Part shown: in pieces, positions 10,087 to 18,910 of the stretch
Position numbering within the stretch: position 1 is the first letter of the stretch
How the letters are laid out: each line of letters opens with the position of its first letter
Assembly (NCBI RefSeq): GCF_900100205.1
Contig: NZ_FNEQ01000001.1
Span: 124,001 to 188,000, forward strand
Direction: 5' to 3'
Length of the DNA: 64,000 bases
From: Duganella sp. OV510
GTDB taxonomy: Bacteria; Pseudomonadota; Gammaproteobacteria; Burkholderiales; Burkholderiaceae_D
Program-made: the position numbers and the translations under genes
Notes under the pieces: generated by a model
Seen by the model: only the letters and a program-made list of their open reading frames with translations
The model's database searches: none
Told to the model about the DNA's origin: nothing

Positions 10087-10875
10087 ATGCATATCGATCT
10101 CCAAGGCAAGACCGCCATCGTCACCGGCTCCACCCGCGGCATCGGCTACGCGATTGCCGCCGGCCTGGCAGGTGCTGGCGCCACTGTGGTCGTTACCGGC
10201 CGCAAGCAGGCTGATGTCGACCAGGCGCTCGCCAAACTGCGCGAGCAGGTGCCCGGCGCGCAAGTGCGCGGCGTGGCGGCGGATCTGGGCACGGCAGCCG
10301 GTTTCACCGTCCTGCAAACAGCCGAGCCGGTGACGGACATCCTGGTCAACAACGTCGGCATCTTCCAGCTGCAGCCGTTCACCGAGATACCGGACGAAGA
10401 ATGGACACGCTTCTTCGAGGTCAACATCATGTCCGGCGTACGCGCCAGCCGCGCCTACCTGCCCGGCATGCAGCAGAAGAACTGGGGCCGCATTGTGTTC
10501 ATCTCGTCGGAATCCGGCCTGAATATCCCGGCTGACATGATCCATTACGGCTTCACCAAGACCGGCTACCTGGCCATCTCGCGCGGCCTGGCCAAGAGCC
10601 TTGCCGGCACCGGCATCACGGTCAACGCGGTGTTGCCAGGACCGACCCTGTCGGAAGGCGTGCAGCATCTGGTGGCGCCGGACGGCGATTACGCAGCAGC
10701 CGAGCGCGAGGCCAACGCCTTCGTCAAGGCACACCGCAGCACCTCCATCATCCAGCGCGTGGCGACGCCGGAAGAAGTGGCCAACATGGTGGTGTATGTG
10801 TGCTCCCAGCAAGCCTCGGCCACCACCGGCGCCGCGCTGCGCGTGGATGGCGGTGTGGTTGACACCATCGCATGA
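10087..10875 (+). CDS. Short-chain dehydrogenase/reductase (SDR)
   Basis: Classical SDR of 262 residues. The nucleotide-binding motif TGSTRGIG (13-20), the NNVG motif, the catalytic Ser in VFISSESG and the active-site YGFTK (YxxxK) are all present, and the NAVLPGPT segment after the active site is typical. It should be a cytoplasmic NAD(P)H-dependent oxidoreductase; the substrate is not predictable. An in-frame upstream ATG exists at 10051, but the start at 10087 has AAAGGA just upstream and begins directly with the Rossmann strand. It ends 12 nt from the convergent response regulator. Confidence 0.9.
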   Translation: MHIDLQGKTAIVTGSTRGIGYAIAAGLAGAGATVVVTGRKQADVDQALAKLREQVPGAQVRGVAADLGTAAGFTVLQTAEPVTDILVNNVGIFQLQPFTEIPDEEWTRFFEVNIMSGVRASRAYLPGMQQKNWGRIVFISSESGLNIPADMIHYGFTKTGYLAISRGLAKSLAGTGITVNAVLPGPTLSEGVQHLVAPDGDYAAAEREANAFVKAHRSTSIIQRVATPEEVANMVVYVCSQQASATTGAALRVDGGVVDTIA

Positions 10876-10887
10876 AGCTTCGCGCCC

Positions 10888-11523
10888 TCAAACCTCCCAG
10901 AAACCGCGCTTGAGGGCAATCGTGACCGCATGCGTGCGGTCGCGGGCGCGCAGCTTGGCGAGAATGCTTTTCATATAGGCCTTGATGGTGTCCTCCTTCA
11001 GGCCCAATTCGCCGGCCGCGCGCTGGTTGGAATGGCCGGTGGCCACCAGCTTCAGCACATCGACTTCGCGCCGGGTCAGCGGCTCCATCGTCATGACGGT
11101 CGGCAGATTGCGCGATACCTCGGCAGGCAGGCGGCGGTCGCCGCGATAAATGCTGAACAGGTAATCCAGCAGCTCCGTGCGCGCCATGTTTTTCAGCAGG
11201 TAGCCGCTGGCACCAGCCTTCAGGCCACGGTAGATCTGCGCGTCACCGCTGAAGGTGGTCAGGATGATGATGCGCGCCTGCGGATCGATGCGGCGGATCG
11301 CGGCAATCGCCTCAATGCCGCCCAGGCCAGGCATCTGCAAGTCCATCAGCGTGATGTCTGGCCGCTGCTGGCGGAACAGCTCAACCGCCATGTCGCCGTC
11401 GCCGGCTTCGGCCACCACCGAAATGCGCGCGCTGTGCGACAGCACCGCCGCGATGCCGCTGCGCAGCAAGGGATGATCGTCCGCGATCATTACCCGTATT
11501 TCCCCTCCGGTATCGTCCAGCAT
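10888..11523 (-). CDS. NarL/FixJ-type response regulator
   Basis: A 211-residue two-component regulator. The receiver domain has the acidic pair IADDH and phospho-acceptor Asp61 (LMDLQMPG). The C-terminal LuxR-type HTH spans about 145-205 (LTRREVDVLKLVATGHSNQ). The likely partner is the HisKA_3 sensor kinase encoded about 1.1 kb away on the opposite strand, since this kinase class pairs with NarL-type regulators. A secreted hydrolase gene sits between the two and is a plausible target. A 12-bp palindrome lies between this start and the hydrolase. Confidence 0.92.
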   Translation of the reverse strand: MLDDTGGEIRVMIADDHPLLRSGIAAVLSHSARISVVAEAGDGDMAVELFRQQRPDITLMDLQMPGLGGIEAIAAIRRIDPQARIIILTTFSGDAQIYRGLKAGASGYLLKNMARTELLDYLFSIYRGDRRLPAEVSRNLPTVMTMEPLTRREVDVLKLVATGHSNQRAAGELGLKEDTIKAYMKSILAKLRARDRTHAVTIALKRGFWEV

Positions 11524-11578
11524 GCGGTACTCCCTAAGCCATACGGCGAGTGTAGCACCGTCTTATCCACACACAGCT

Positions 11579-11590
11579 ACCCGATCGGGT
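11579..11590. promoter_or_regulatory. 12-bp palindrome in the regulator/hydrolase divergent promoter
   Basis: ACCCGATCGGGT is a perfect 12-bp palindrome located 56 nt upstream of the response-regulator start and 57 nt upstream of the hydrolase start. It is a candidate binding site for the adjacent NarL-type regulator, by position only. Confidence 0.4.
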
Positions 11591-11647
11591 GTAGTGGGCC
11601 GACACGCCCTCCCCTACGATGGCCTGACTTACAATCAAGGAGGAAGC

Positions 11648-12556
11648 ATGATGAAAAATTCGTTTATCAGGACGCTGTGCGGTGGCGTGCTGATGCTGAT
11701 GGCGCTGCTGACCCAAGCGCATGCACAAACGCCCAAGAGCAATTTCGCCGAGGTCAACGGCGTGCGCCTGCACTACCTGTCTGCCGGCAAGGGCGATCCG
11801 GTCATTCTGCTGCATGGCTACACTCAATCCAGCCACATGTGGTTGCCGCTGATCGCACAGCTGGCCAAGGACCATTTGGTGATCGCTCCCGATTTGCGCG
11901 GCTTCGGCCAGTCCGCCACGCCGGCCGGCCCCTACACCAAGTCGGTGATGGCGCAGGATGTGCACGCGCTGGCCGCCAGCCTGGGCATCAAGTCGGCCAA
12001 GGTGGTCGGGCATGATATCGGCCTGATGGTGGCCTATGCCTACGCCGCCCAATATCCCGCCGAAGTCAACAAGATCGTCCTGCTGGACGCTTTCCTGCCG
12101 GGCGTCGGCAACTGGAAGGATGTCTGGCTACTGCGCGACCTGTGGCACTTCCACTTCTACGGCGAGACGCCGCTGGCCCTGGTCGCCGGCCGCGAGCGCA
12201 CCTACTTCGAGCACTTCTGGAATGACTTCGCCGCTGACAAAACCAGGTCGCTGAGCGAGGCCGACCGCAAGTTCTACACGGCAGAATATGCCAAGCCCGA
12301 CCATATGCGCGCCGGTTTCGAGGTATTCCGCGCTTTCGAGAAAGACGCCGCCGAGTTCGCCGTCTATGCGAAGAAGCCGCTGGACATCCCGATGCTGGTG
12401 CTGACCGGCGAAAAAGCTTCGGGCACCGTGCTGATCGACCAGGCCAGGCTGGTCGACACCAAGGTCGAAGGCGTGGTCATCAAGGGCAAGGGCCACTGGC
12501 TGATGGAAGAAGCAACGGCTGAAGTCGTGCCCAAGCTGGTGCAGTTCCTGAAATAA
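11648..12556 (+). CDS. Exported alpha/beta hydrolase (epoxide-hydrolase/haloalkane-dehalogenase-like)
   Basis: A 302-residue alpha/beta hydrolase with a cleavable signal peptide (positive head, hydrophobic core, ALLTQAHA-Q), so it acts in the periplasm or outside. The oxyanion region is LLHGYTQSSHMW. The nucleophile elbow reads VGHDIGLMVAY, with Asp as nucleophile as in epoxide hydrolases and dehalogenases. The catalytic His is near the end, in KGKGHWLMEE. Two adjacent ATGs follow a strong AAGGAGG site. It lies between a response regulator and its probable sensor kinase. Confidence 0.88.
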   Translation: MMKNSFIRTLCGGVLMLMALLTQAHAQTPKSNFAEVNGVRLHYLSAGKGDPVILLHGYTQSSHMWLPLIAQLAKDHLVIAPDLRGFGQSATPAGPYTKSVMAQDVHALAASLGIKSAKVVGHDIGLMVAYAYAAQYPAEVNKIVLLDAFLPGVGNWKDVWLLRDLWHFHFYGETPLALVAGRERTYFEHFWNDFAADKTRSLSEADRKFYTAEYAKPDHMRAGFEVFRAFEKDAAEFAVYAKKPLDIPMLVLTGEKASGTVLIDQARLVDTKVEGVVIKGKGHWLMEEATAEVVPKLVQFLK

Positions 12557-12569
12557 AGAAAGTGGTTAT

Positions 12570-12598
12570 AGAATGTGTCGTTTCCCTCGACACATTCT
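12570..12598 (+). promoter_or_regulatory. Perfect 11-bp hairpin directly before the sensor-kinase start
   Basis: AGAATGTGTCG and CGACACATTCT are perfectly complementary around a TTTCCCT loop. The hairpin lies in the 47-nt gap between the hydrolase stop and the kinase ATG, ending 5 nt before that ATG. It covers the place where a ribosome site would be and is not followed by a T-run. It may terminate the hydrolase mRNA, act as an operator, or restrict translation of the kinase. Confidence 0.6.
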
Positions 12599-12603
12599 GA
12601 ACC

Positions 12604-15543
12604 ATGGCGGCACGCTGCTTTCTCATATCGCTGTTGTTGACTTGCATGGCGCCAGCCTTCGCGGCGCCCGCCACCATCGATATGCACCACACCAGCTGGA
12701 CCGCGCGCGAAGGCGCGCCGCAAATGGTCCTCGCCATGGCGCAGACCCGCGATGGCTGGCTATGGTTGGGCAGCAACAACGGCCTGTTCCGCTTCGACGG
12801 CGTGCGCTTTGAACGCTACGCCGCGCCCGGCCACAAACTCGCCGCCGCCGGCATCGCCACGCTGAAGGCTTTCGACGATGGCGCGCTATGGATAGGCTAC
12901 CGCTACGGCGGCGTCAGCGTGCTGGCCGGCGAGACATTGCGCCACTACGGCGAAGCCGACGGCCTGCCAGCCAGCAGTGCGGTCTGGGGCCTGGAACGCG
13001 ACGGCGGCGGCCGCATGTGGGCGGCCACCGGCACGGGCCTGTTTTATCTTGACGGCCAGCGCTGGCATGCCGCAGGCGCCGATGACTCCGTGCCCCAGAC
13101 CACCTACAAGACACTGATACACGATGCCGCCGGCAACCTGTGGGCACAGGGTAACGACGGCGTCTACCAGTTGCCGGCCGGCGCCCAACGCTTCGTCAAG
13201 ATAACGCGCGACAGCGGTAACGGCGTCGTCTCCCAGGTGCCGGACGGCAGCATCTGGAGCTGGGACGCGCCGCATGGCCGCCTGCTGCGCCTGACCGCTC
13301 CCGCCGGCGGCGCAGTACCTGCCAACTGGTCGGTGCAAGGCGACGTCGCCAGCCTGATGTTCGACCGCCGTGGCGACATCTGGGTCGGCCGCATGACGGG
13401 CGTCGAACACCACACGCGGCAAGGCATCCAGCAAAGCGGCCCGGCGCAGGGACTGAGCGGCCGCTGGGTGGCGGCGATATTCGAAGACCGTGAAGGCAGC
13501 ATCTGGACCTCGACCGCCACCGGCATCGACCGCTTCCGCCACAAGCGCGTCGCCGCCGTTCCGCTGGCGGTGGAAACCGATGTCAATCCACTGGCGGCCG
13601 ATGCCGGTGGTGGCGTCTGGGTAGGCCGCTTTCATTATGCACAGTCGCGCAACGGCGCCTTCGACGTGCGGCCGGCATGGAGCGGCACCGCAACCGACTG
13701 GGGCACGGACCCGGCCACCCTGTACCGCGATCCGGCCGGCGCGCTGTGGCTGGCGAACTACGGGGAATTGTGGCGCAAGGACGGCACGCAGTTGCGCCGC
13801 TACGCCATGCCGGGCAAGGACGACATCATCGCCTCCATGGCCAGCGACGCCACCGGTGCGCTGTGGGCGGTCGCCATTCCACAAGGCTTGTATCGGCTGG
13901 CTGCCAACGGCGCCTGGCAAAACATGGAAAGCGCGACCGGCCTGCCGGGCGAAACACCGCGCGTGCTGACCAGTTCAGCGCAGCTTGGCCTGTGGCTGGG
14001 CTATTCGCGCAACCGCGTGGCGCAACTGCATGATGGACGCTGGCGCCACTACGGCCCCGCCGATGGCCTGACGGTGGGCATGGTCGAGTCCATGCACCTG
14101 CGCGGCGCGCACGTGTGGATAGGCGGCGAAAACGGCGTCGCCCTGCGCCATGACGGCCGCTTTATTCCAGTCGTCGGCATTGACGGCGCCAGTTTCGACG
14201 GCGTCTCCGGAATGGTGGAGCTGGATAACGGCGACCTGTGGCTGAATGCTGCCAACGGCGTGTTCCATATTCCGGCGGCGGAAATTTCCCGGCTTGTCTC
14301 CACATCCGCTTACCGCCTACGCTATGAACGGCTGGACAGCCTGGACGGTCTGGTCGGCAACGCACCGGTGCGTATGCCAGTGCCGTCGATGATACAGGCG
14401 TCCGATGGCCAATTGTGGCTGGCTACCACCACCGGCGTATTCCGGCTCGATCCCTCGCAACAGCACAAGCTCGGACCGGCGGCGCCGATCCAGATCCGCG
14501 CCATCGGCCAGCCCGGCCAGCTGGCACCGGCCATTCCGGGCTTGCGCCTGCCGGAAGGCAGTAGCAGCCTGCAAATCGACTACACGGCGCTGGCGCTGGC
14601 CATGCCGGAGCGGGTGGCGTTCCGCTACCGGCTCGATGGCATCGATACGCAATGGCAGCTGGCCGGCCCGCGCCGGTCGGCGTACTACAACAACCTCGGG
14701 CCAGGCACTTACCAATTCAGTGTGCAGGCGACCAACTACAACGGTGAATGGAGTGGCCAGCCAGCCACGCTGACGTTCAGCATTGCGCCGACCATCACGC
14801 AAAGCTGGTGGTTCAAAGCGTTGTGCGCGCTGTTGCTGCTGGCCGCTTGCTGGGCCTTGTACCGCAGGCGGCTGCGCAACGTCGCCGCACAGGTGACGGC
14901 ACGGCTACAGGAGCGCACCAGGGAACGTGAACGCATCGCCCGCGAACTGCACGACACGGTGCTGCAATCGGTGCAAGGCATGATCCTGCATGTGCATGCC
15001 GCAGTGCTGGACCTGCCGTCACGCGAACCGGCGCGGGTGAAGATCGAACAGGCGCTGCAACAGGCCGACGACGCGCTGCTTGAAGGACGCGACCGGGTGC
15101 GTGACCTGCGCGCCGGAGAAACGGAAGACCAGGATCTGGCGGCTGCGCTGCACAACGCCGGTGCCAGATTGCACATGCCGGGCGCCGCGCAGCTCCAGGT
15201 GCAACTGGAAGGCGAGGCGCGCAAGCTGCATCCACTGATTTACGACGAGGTGCTGGCGATCGCCACCGAAGCCATCACCAACGCCTGCCGCCACGCCAGG
15301 GCAAGCAACATCGTTGTGCGACTACAGTATGAGGCGCGCGAATTGCGCCTGACGATACGCGACGATGGCGTCGGCATTCCGACCGAGGTGATGGCGGCGG
15401 GAGGACGCAGCAACCACTGGGGCATCTGCGGCATGCTGGAACGCGCCGAGCGTATCCATGCGCGGCTCAAGCTGCACAGCGACGCCGGCGCCGGCACCGA
15501 ATGGCGCCTGACGCTGGCGTATCAGTACGCCGTCTGTGTGTAA
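12604..15543 (+). CDS. Propeller/Y_Y_Y sensor histidine kinase (HisKA_3)
   Basis: A 979-residue membrane sensor kinase. A signal peptide (1-20) is followed by about 600 residues of two-component-regulator propeller repeats (for example DGWLWLGSNNGLFRFDG), a Y_Y_Y domain (about 650-735, ending GEWSGQPATLTFSI) and one membrane helix (about 738-757). HisKA_3 has the phospho-acceptor His783 (ARELHDTVLQ), and the HATPase domain has N-box Asn893 and the IRDDGVGI box. The large periplasmic propeller implies sensing of an extracellular ligand, often a glycan breakdown product in this family. No ribosome site is visible; a hairpin abuts the start. The 3' end overlaps the convergent GH92 gene by 22 nt. 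Confidence 0.93.
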   Translation: MAARCFLISLLLTCMAPAFAAPATIDMHHTSWTAREGAPQMVLAMAQTRDGWLWLGSNNGLFRFDGVRFERYAAPGHKLAAAGIATLKAFDDGALWIGYRYGGVSVLAGETLRHYGEADGLPASSAVWGLERDGGGRMWAATGTGLFYLDGQRWHAAGADDSVPQTTYKTLIHDAAGNLWAQGNDGVYQLPAGAQRFVKITRDSGNGVVSQVPDGSIWSWDAPHGRLLRLTAPAGGAVPANWSVQGDVASLMFDRRGDIWVGRMTGVEHHTRQGIQQSGPAQGLSGRWVAAIFEDREGSIWTSTATGIDRFRHKRVAAVPLAVETDVNPLAADAGGGVWVGRFHYAQSRNGAFDVRPAWSGTATDWGTDPATLYRDPAGALWLANYGELWRKDGTQLRRYAMPGKDDIIASMASDATGALWAVAIPQGLYRLAANGAWQNMESATGLPGETPRVLTSSAQLGLWLGYSRNRVAQLHDGRWRHYGPADGLTVGMVESMHLRGAHVWIGGENGVALRHDGRFIPVVGIDGASFDGVSGMVELDNGDLWLNAANGVFHIPAAEISRLVSTSAYRLRYERLDSLDGLVGNAPVRMPVPSMIQASDGQLWLATTTGVFRLDPSQQHKLGPAAPIQIRAIGQPGQLAPAIPGLRLPEGSSSLQIDYTALALAMPERVAFRYRLDGIDTQWQLAGPRRSAYYNNLGPGTYQFSVQATNYNGEWSGQPATLTFSIAPTITQSWWFKALCALLLLAACWALYRRRLRNVAAQVTARLQERTRERERIARELHDTVLQSVQGMILHVHAAVLDLPSREPARVKIEQALQQADDALLEGRDRVRDLRAGETEDQDLAAALHNAGARLHMPGAAQLQVQLEGEARKLHPLIYDEVLAIATEAITNACRHARASNIVVRLQYEARELRLTIRDDGVGIPTEVMAAGGRSNHWGICGMLERAERIHARLKLHSDAGAGTEWRLTLAYQYAVCV

Positions 15544-17840
15544 GGACGGGCGTTGATCGCCTTGCCCCAGTCCTTGTTCGGCTCTTTCGACATGGTGAAT
15601 ACCAGCTCGCCGCCAGCGGTGATCTGCTCGTGGCGCAGGAAGGTTTGCGCCAGCGGCTTGCCGTTCAGCGTGACGCCGGCGACAAAGGTATTCTCCTTGC
15701 TCAGGCCCGGCGCACGGATGGTGAAGCGCTTGCCGTTCGGCAGATTCAGCACAGCCTTGTCGAGGAACGGACGGCCGATCACGTATTCATTGCTGCCCGG
15801 CGCCACCGGGTAGAAGCCCAGCGCGGTGAAGGCCAGCCAGGCCGACATCTGCCCCAGGTCGTCGTTGCCGGACAGGCCGGCCGGCGTGGTGTTGTACTGC
15901 GTCGCCACCACCTGCGTCAGGCGCTGCTGCGTTTTCCATGGCGCGCCGGCATAGTTGTACAGGTAGGCGACATGGTGCGACGGCTCGTTGCCATGAGCGT
16001 AGTGGCCGATCAGGCCGGAGATGTCTTCCATGTGCGCGTAGACGTTGTCGTCGACCTTGGCGTCGAACACCTGGTCGATCTTGTTCTGCAGGCCGGCATC
16101 GCCGCCCAGCATCTTGATCAGGCCCGCGTTATCGTGCGGCATATACCAGGAATACTGCCACGCGCTGCCTTCGGTGTAGTCGCTGCCGAAATTCGAGCGC
16201 ACCGGATCGAACGGCTCGCGGAAAGTGCCATCGGATTTCTTCGCCCGCAGGAAGCCGGTCTTCACATCAAACGAATTACGGTAATTCTGCGCGCGCTTGT
16301 AGTAGCGGGCGGCGACGTCCTTTTTGCCCATCTTCTCCGCCATGCGGGCGATGGTCCAGTCGTCGAACGCATACTCCACCGTCTTCGACGCCGCTTCCGG
16401 TTCCAGGTCGATCGGCACATAGCCCAGCTTCATGTAGTGCTGCAAGCCGCCGTAAGGGCCATATTCGGCGCTGCTGGTCATGGCCTTCAGCGCTTCTTCC
16501 GCGTCGAAGCCTTTCAGGCCCTTCATATAGGCGTCGGCGATCACCGGCACCGCGTGGTAGCCGATCATGCACCAGGTTTCGAGGCCGTGGAATTGCCACA
16601 CCGGCAGGATGCCGTAAGGGCTGGCTTTTTGCGATTCCACCAGCGAGCGCACGAAATCCACATTGCGCTGCTCCGGCTGCACCAGTGTCAGCAGCGGATG
16701 CAGTGCGCGGTAGGTATCCCACAGCGAGAAGGTCGAGTGATAGCGGAAGCCCTTGGCCTGATGGACTTCGTTGTCCGGGCCGCGATAACGGCCGTCGCGG
16801 TCCATATACAGGCTAGGCGCAAGCATGCTGTGATACAGCGCGGTGTACACCATCTTGCGCATTTCCGGCTCGGCCTCGATGGCCACCGCGCCCAGCGCTT
16901 CATTCCATGCGGCCGACGCTTTGGTGCGTTCGGCGTCAAAGTCCCAGCCCGGCATCTCGGCCAGATTGGCGATGGCGCCCTCCTCACTGACACCAGAAAT
17001 CGCGACCTTGATTTGCAGCTGGCCGTCAGCCGGCACGCCGAAGTCCAGCGCGCCTACCAATGCCTTGCCTTCCACCACCGCCTTGTCGTGAGGGCCGCTG
17101 CCAGGACCGGCAAAGCCTTTGTACTCAACATCCCGCTCCATATTGCGCAGCGAGCGCGAAGACAGGGGCTGCGAGAACTGGATGGCGAAATACAGCTGCC
17201 GGCCTGGCGCCCAGCCGCGCGTCTCGCGCATGCCGGTGATCAGCGTATTGTCACGTACGCGCAGGCGTGACCACAGATTCTTGGCGGCGTAATCGTAAAT
17301 GCTGCTGCGCAGGTCGAGCATCACCTTGGCTTCGGCGCCCTTGGCGTAGCGGTAGCGGTGCAGGCCGACACGCTCGCTGGCGGTCAGCTCGACCTGCACT
17401 TCATTGTCGGACAGCTTGACGGCGTAATAGCCCGGCTCCGCGCGCTCGTCCTTGTGACTGAAGCGCGAGCGATAGCCGCTGAACGGCCGCTCCGGATAAC
17501 CGGGCTCCCACTTGGTCTCGCCGCTGTAAGGCATCAGCAGCACGTCGCCGAGGTCGGAGTGGCCGCTGCCGGAGAAATGGGTGTGCGAGAAACCGAGGAT
17601 GCTGTCGTCGTCGTAGCGGTAGCCGGACGCCCACGGATAGCTCTGGCGGAACGGCCGCACCTGCGTGTCGGGGCTGAGCTGCACCATGCCGAAGGGGCGC
17701 GCGGCACCAGGAAAAGTGTGGCCGTCGCCACCGGTGCCGATGAAGACATCGACCGCCGCCGCTGGCGTGGTCTGGGCAATGGCAAGCGCCGGCAGTGCAA
17801 GCGCCAGCGCCAGTGCGCCGGCCGGGAAGAATTTGGTCAT
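15522..17840 (-). CDS. GH92 family exported alpha-mannosidase
   Basis: Glycoside hydrolase family 92, a calcium-dependent exo-alpha-mannosidase family, 772 residues including a signal peptide (1-22). The N-terminal beta-sandwich domain starts with VDVFIGTGGDGHTFPGA. The (alpha/alpha)6 domain carries the family motifs FSLWDTYRALHPLLTL, HGNEPSHHVAYLYN and GNDDLGQMSAW followed by ALGFYP. It should trim mannose from host or fungal glycans in the periplasm or outside the cell. An RpiR regulator gene lies just upstream on the same strand, separated by a terminator-like hairpin. Confidence 0.93.
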   Translation of the reverse strand: MTKFFPAGALALALALPALAIAQTTPAAAVDVFIGTGGDGHTFPGAARPFGMVQLSPDTQVRPFRQSYPWASGYRYDDDSILGFSHTHFSGSGHSDLGDVLLMPYSGETKWEPGYPERPFSGYRSRFSHKDERAEPGYYAVKLSDNEVQVELTASERVGLHRYRYAKGAEAKVMLDLRSSIYDYAAKNLWSRLRVRDNTLITGMRETRGWAPGRQLYFAIQFSQPLSSRSLRNMERDVEYKGFAGPGSGPHDKAVVEGKALVGALDFGVPADGQLQIKVAISGVSEEGAIANLAEMPGWDFDAERTKASAAWNEALGAVAIEAEPEMRKMVYTALYHSMLAPSLYMDRDGRYRGPDNEVHQAKGFRYHSTFSLWDTYRALHPLLTLVQPEQRNVDFVRSLVESQKASPYGILPVWQFHGLETWCMIGYHAVPVIADAYMKGLKGFDAEEALKAMTSSAEYGPYGGLQHYMKLGYVPIDLEPEAASKTVEYAFDDWTIARMAEKMGKKDVAARYYKRAQNYRNSFDVKTGFLRAKKSDGTFREPFDPVRSNFGSDYTEGSAWQYSWYMPHDNAGLIKMLGGDAGLQNKIDQVFDAKVDDNVYAHMEDISGLIGHYAHGNEPSHHVAYLYNYAGAPWKTQQRLTQVVATQYNTTPAGLSGNDDLGQMSAWLAFTALGFYPVAPGSNEYVIGRPFLDKAVLNLPNGKRFTIRAPGLSKENTFVAGVTLNGKPLAQTFLRHEQITAGGELVFTMSKEPNKDWGKAINARPYTQTAY

Positions 17841-17914
17841 TTAATACCCGCTACAAGGACGATCCGACTTTATAGCGTGCGACACCGGGCAAGGTCAATT
17901 CAAAGAACAAATAT

Positions 17915-17950
17915 GGGCTGATGTTTAGTAAAAGCGCTAAACATCAGTCC
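17915..17950 (-). terminator. Hairpin at the end of the rpiR-type gene
   Basis: CTGATGTTTAG and CTAAACATCAG are perfect 11-bp arms around an 8-nt loop, extendable to 14 bp with one G.U pair. Read on the minus strand, the hairpin includes the TAG stop of the RpiR-type gene and is followed by a T-rich stretch (ATATTTGTTCTTT). This looks like an intrinsic terminator separating the regulator from the GH92 gene. Confidence 0.6.
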
Positions 17951-18836
17951 TCACCATGTACTCGGAAATCACTTCAGTCAGACGCGCAGCCTTCTTCACA
18001 TTGGCCCGGTTCGACACCATCAGCGACACGACCAGCGCTTCGATCAGCGCCACGCAAGCGACGCCGCTGCTGGGCAGCACCATGTGGGCGCCGCTGGCGT
18101 ACAGCACGTTATCGGACAGCTCCACGATCGGCGCCGATGGCGTATCGGTAATCGAGACCACGCTGGCGCGGTGGCTCCGGGCGAATTGCGCCAGCCGCAT
18201 CACATCGGTCGCATAGCGCGGGAAGGAGAACGCCAGCAGCAGGTCGCCACGGCCGATGTGCACCAGGTGGCCGGCAGCGACCTCGGTGCCGCCCGCCCCC
18301 GCCATCTCGACCACATGCTGGCAGAACGGCTGCAGGTGCAGCGCCAGCATCGAAGCGTAGGTGGACGACATGCCCAGGCCAAGCACGTAGACAGTGCGCG
18401 CCCGCGTGATCTTGCGGGCCACCAGGTCCAGCTCCTGCTGCGACAGTGCGCCGCGCGTCGCCATCAGGTTGATCCGCGCCGACTCCATGCAGGCATCGCC
18501 CGGCGCCACTGCGCCCTTGCGGCGAACAATGGAGGTGCGCAGCTTTTCGACTGGCTGCATGGCGGTGTGCATGGTTTCGGCCAGCGCGCTGCGCATGGCG
18601 CCGTAGCTGGCGAAGCCGATGTCGCGCGCGAAGCGGCTGATGCTAGCGGTGGAGACTTTGCAGCCTTCGGCCATCTCCTCGATCTTCAGTGCCGTGCCGC
18701 GCATGGGATTGCGCATCAGGTAGTCGGCGATGCTGCGATGGGACGCCGAGCCTCCGGCGCGCACGCCGGCCAGTACCTGTCCCAACGCGGATTCCACGAA
18801 TGCGACGTCCGCCGCCAGCGCTTTCCCTGATGTCAT
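17937..18836 (-). CDS. MurR/RpiR family transcriptional regulator
   Basis: A 299-residue regulator with an N-terminal RpiR-type HTH (about 25-95, including CKVSTASISRFARDIGF) and a C-terminal SIS phosphosugar-binding domain (about 125-260). Family members respond to phosphorylated sugars or amino sugars. It lies upstream of the GH92 mannosidase and downstream of the cyanophycinase on the same strand, so it could control either. A sugar effector would favour the mannosidase. The open frame begins at an ATG at 18836 without a strong ribosome site. Confidence 0.9.
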   Translation of the reverse strand: MTSGKALAADVAFVESALGQVLAGVRAGGSASHRSIADYLMRNPMRGTALKIEEMAEGCKVSTASISRFARDIGFASYGAMRSALAETMHTAMQPVEKLRTSIVRRKGAVAPGDACMESARINLMATRGALSQQELDLVARKITRARTVYVLGLGMSSTYASMLALHLQPFCQHVVEMAGAGGTEVAAGHLVHIGRGDLLLAFSFPRYATDVMRLAQFARSHRASVVSITDTPSAPIVELSDNVLYASGAHMVLPSSGVACVALIEALVVSLMVSNRANVKKAARLTEVISEYMVRTDV

Positions 18837-18910
18837 GCAGCACTCATTTTTTTAAAAAGTGCAAGCATACGTACATTTCAGGCAACTGTGAACTAAGTAT
18901 TTACCCGTAA

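Noticed and set aside
12886-13920. 344-codon open frame antisense to the propeller kinase
   Set aside because: It lies wholly inside the propeller repeats and shows no motif or ribosome site.
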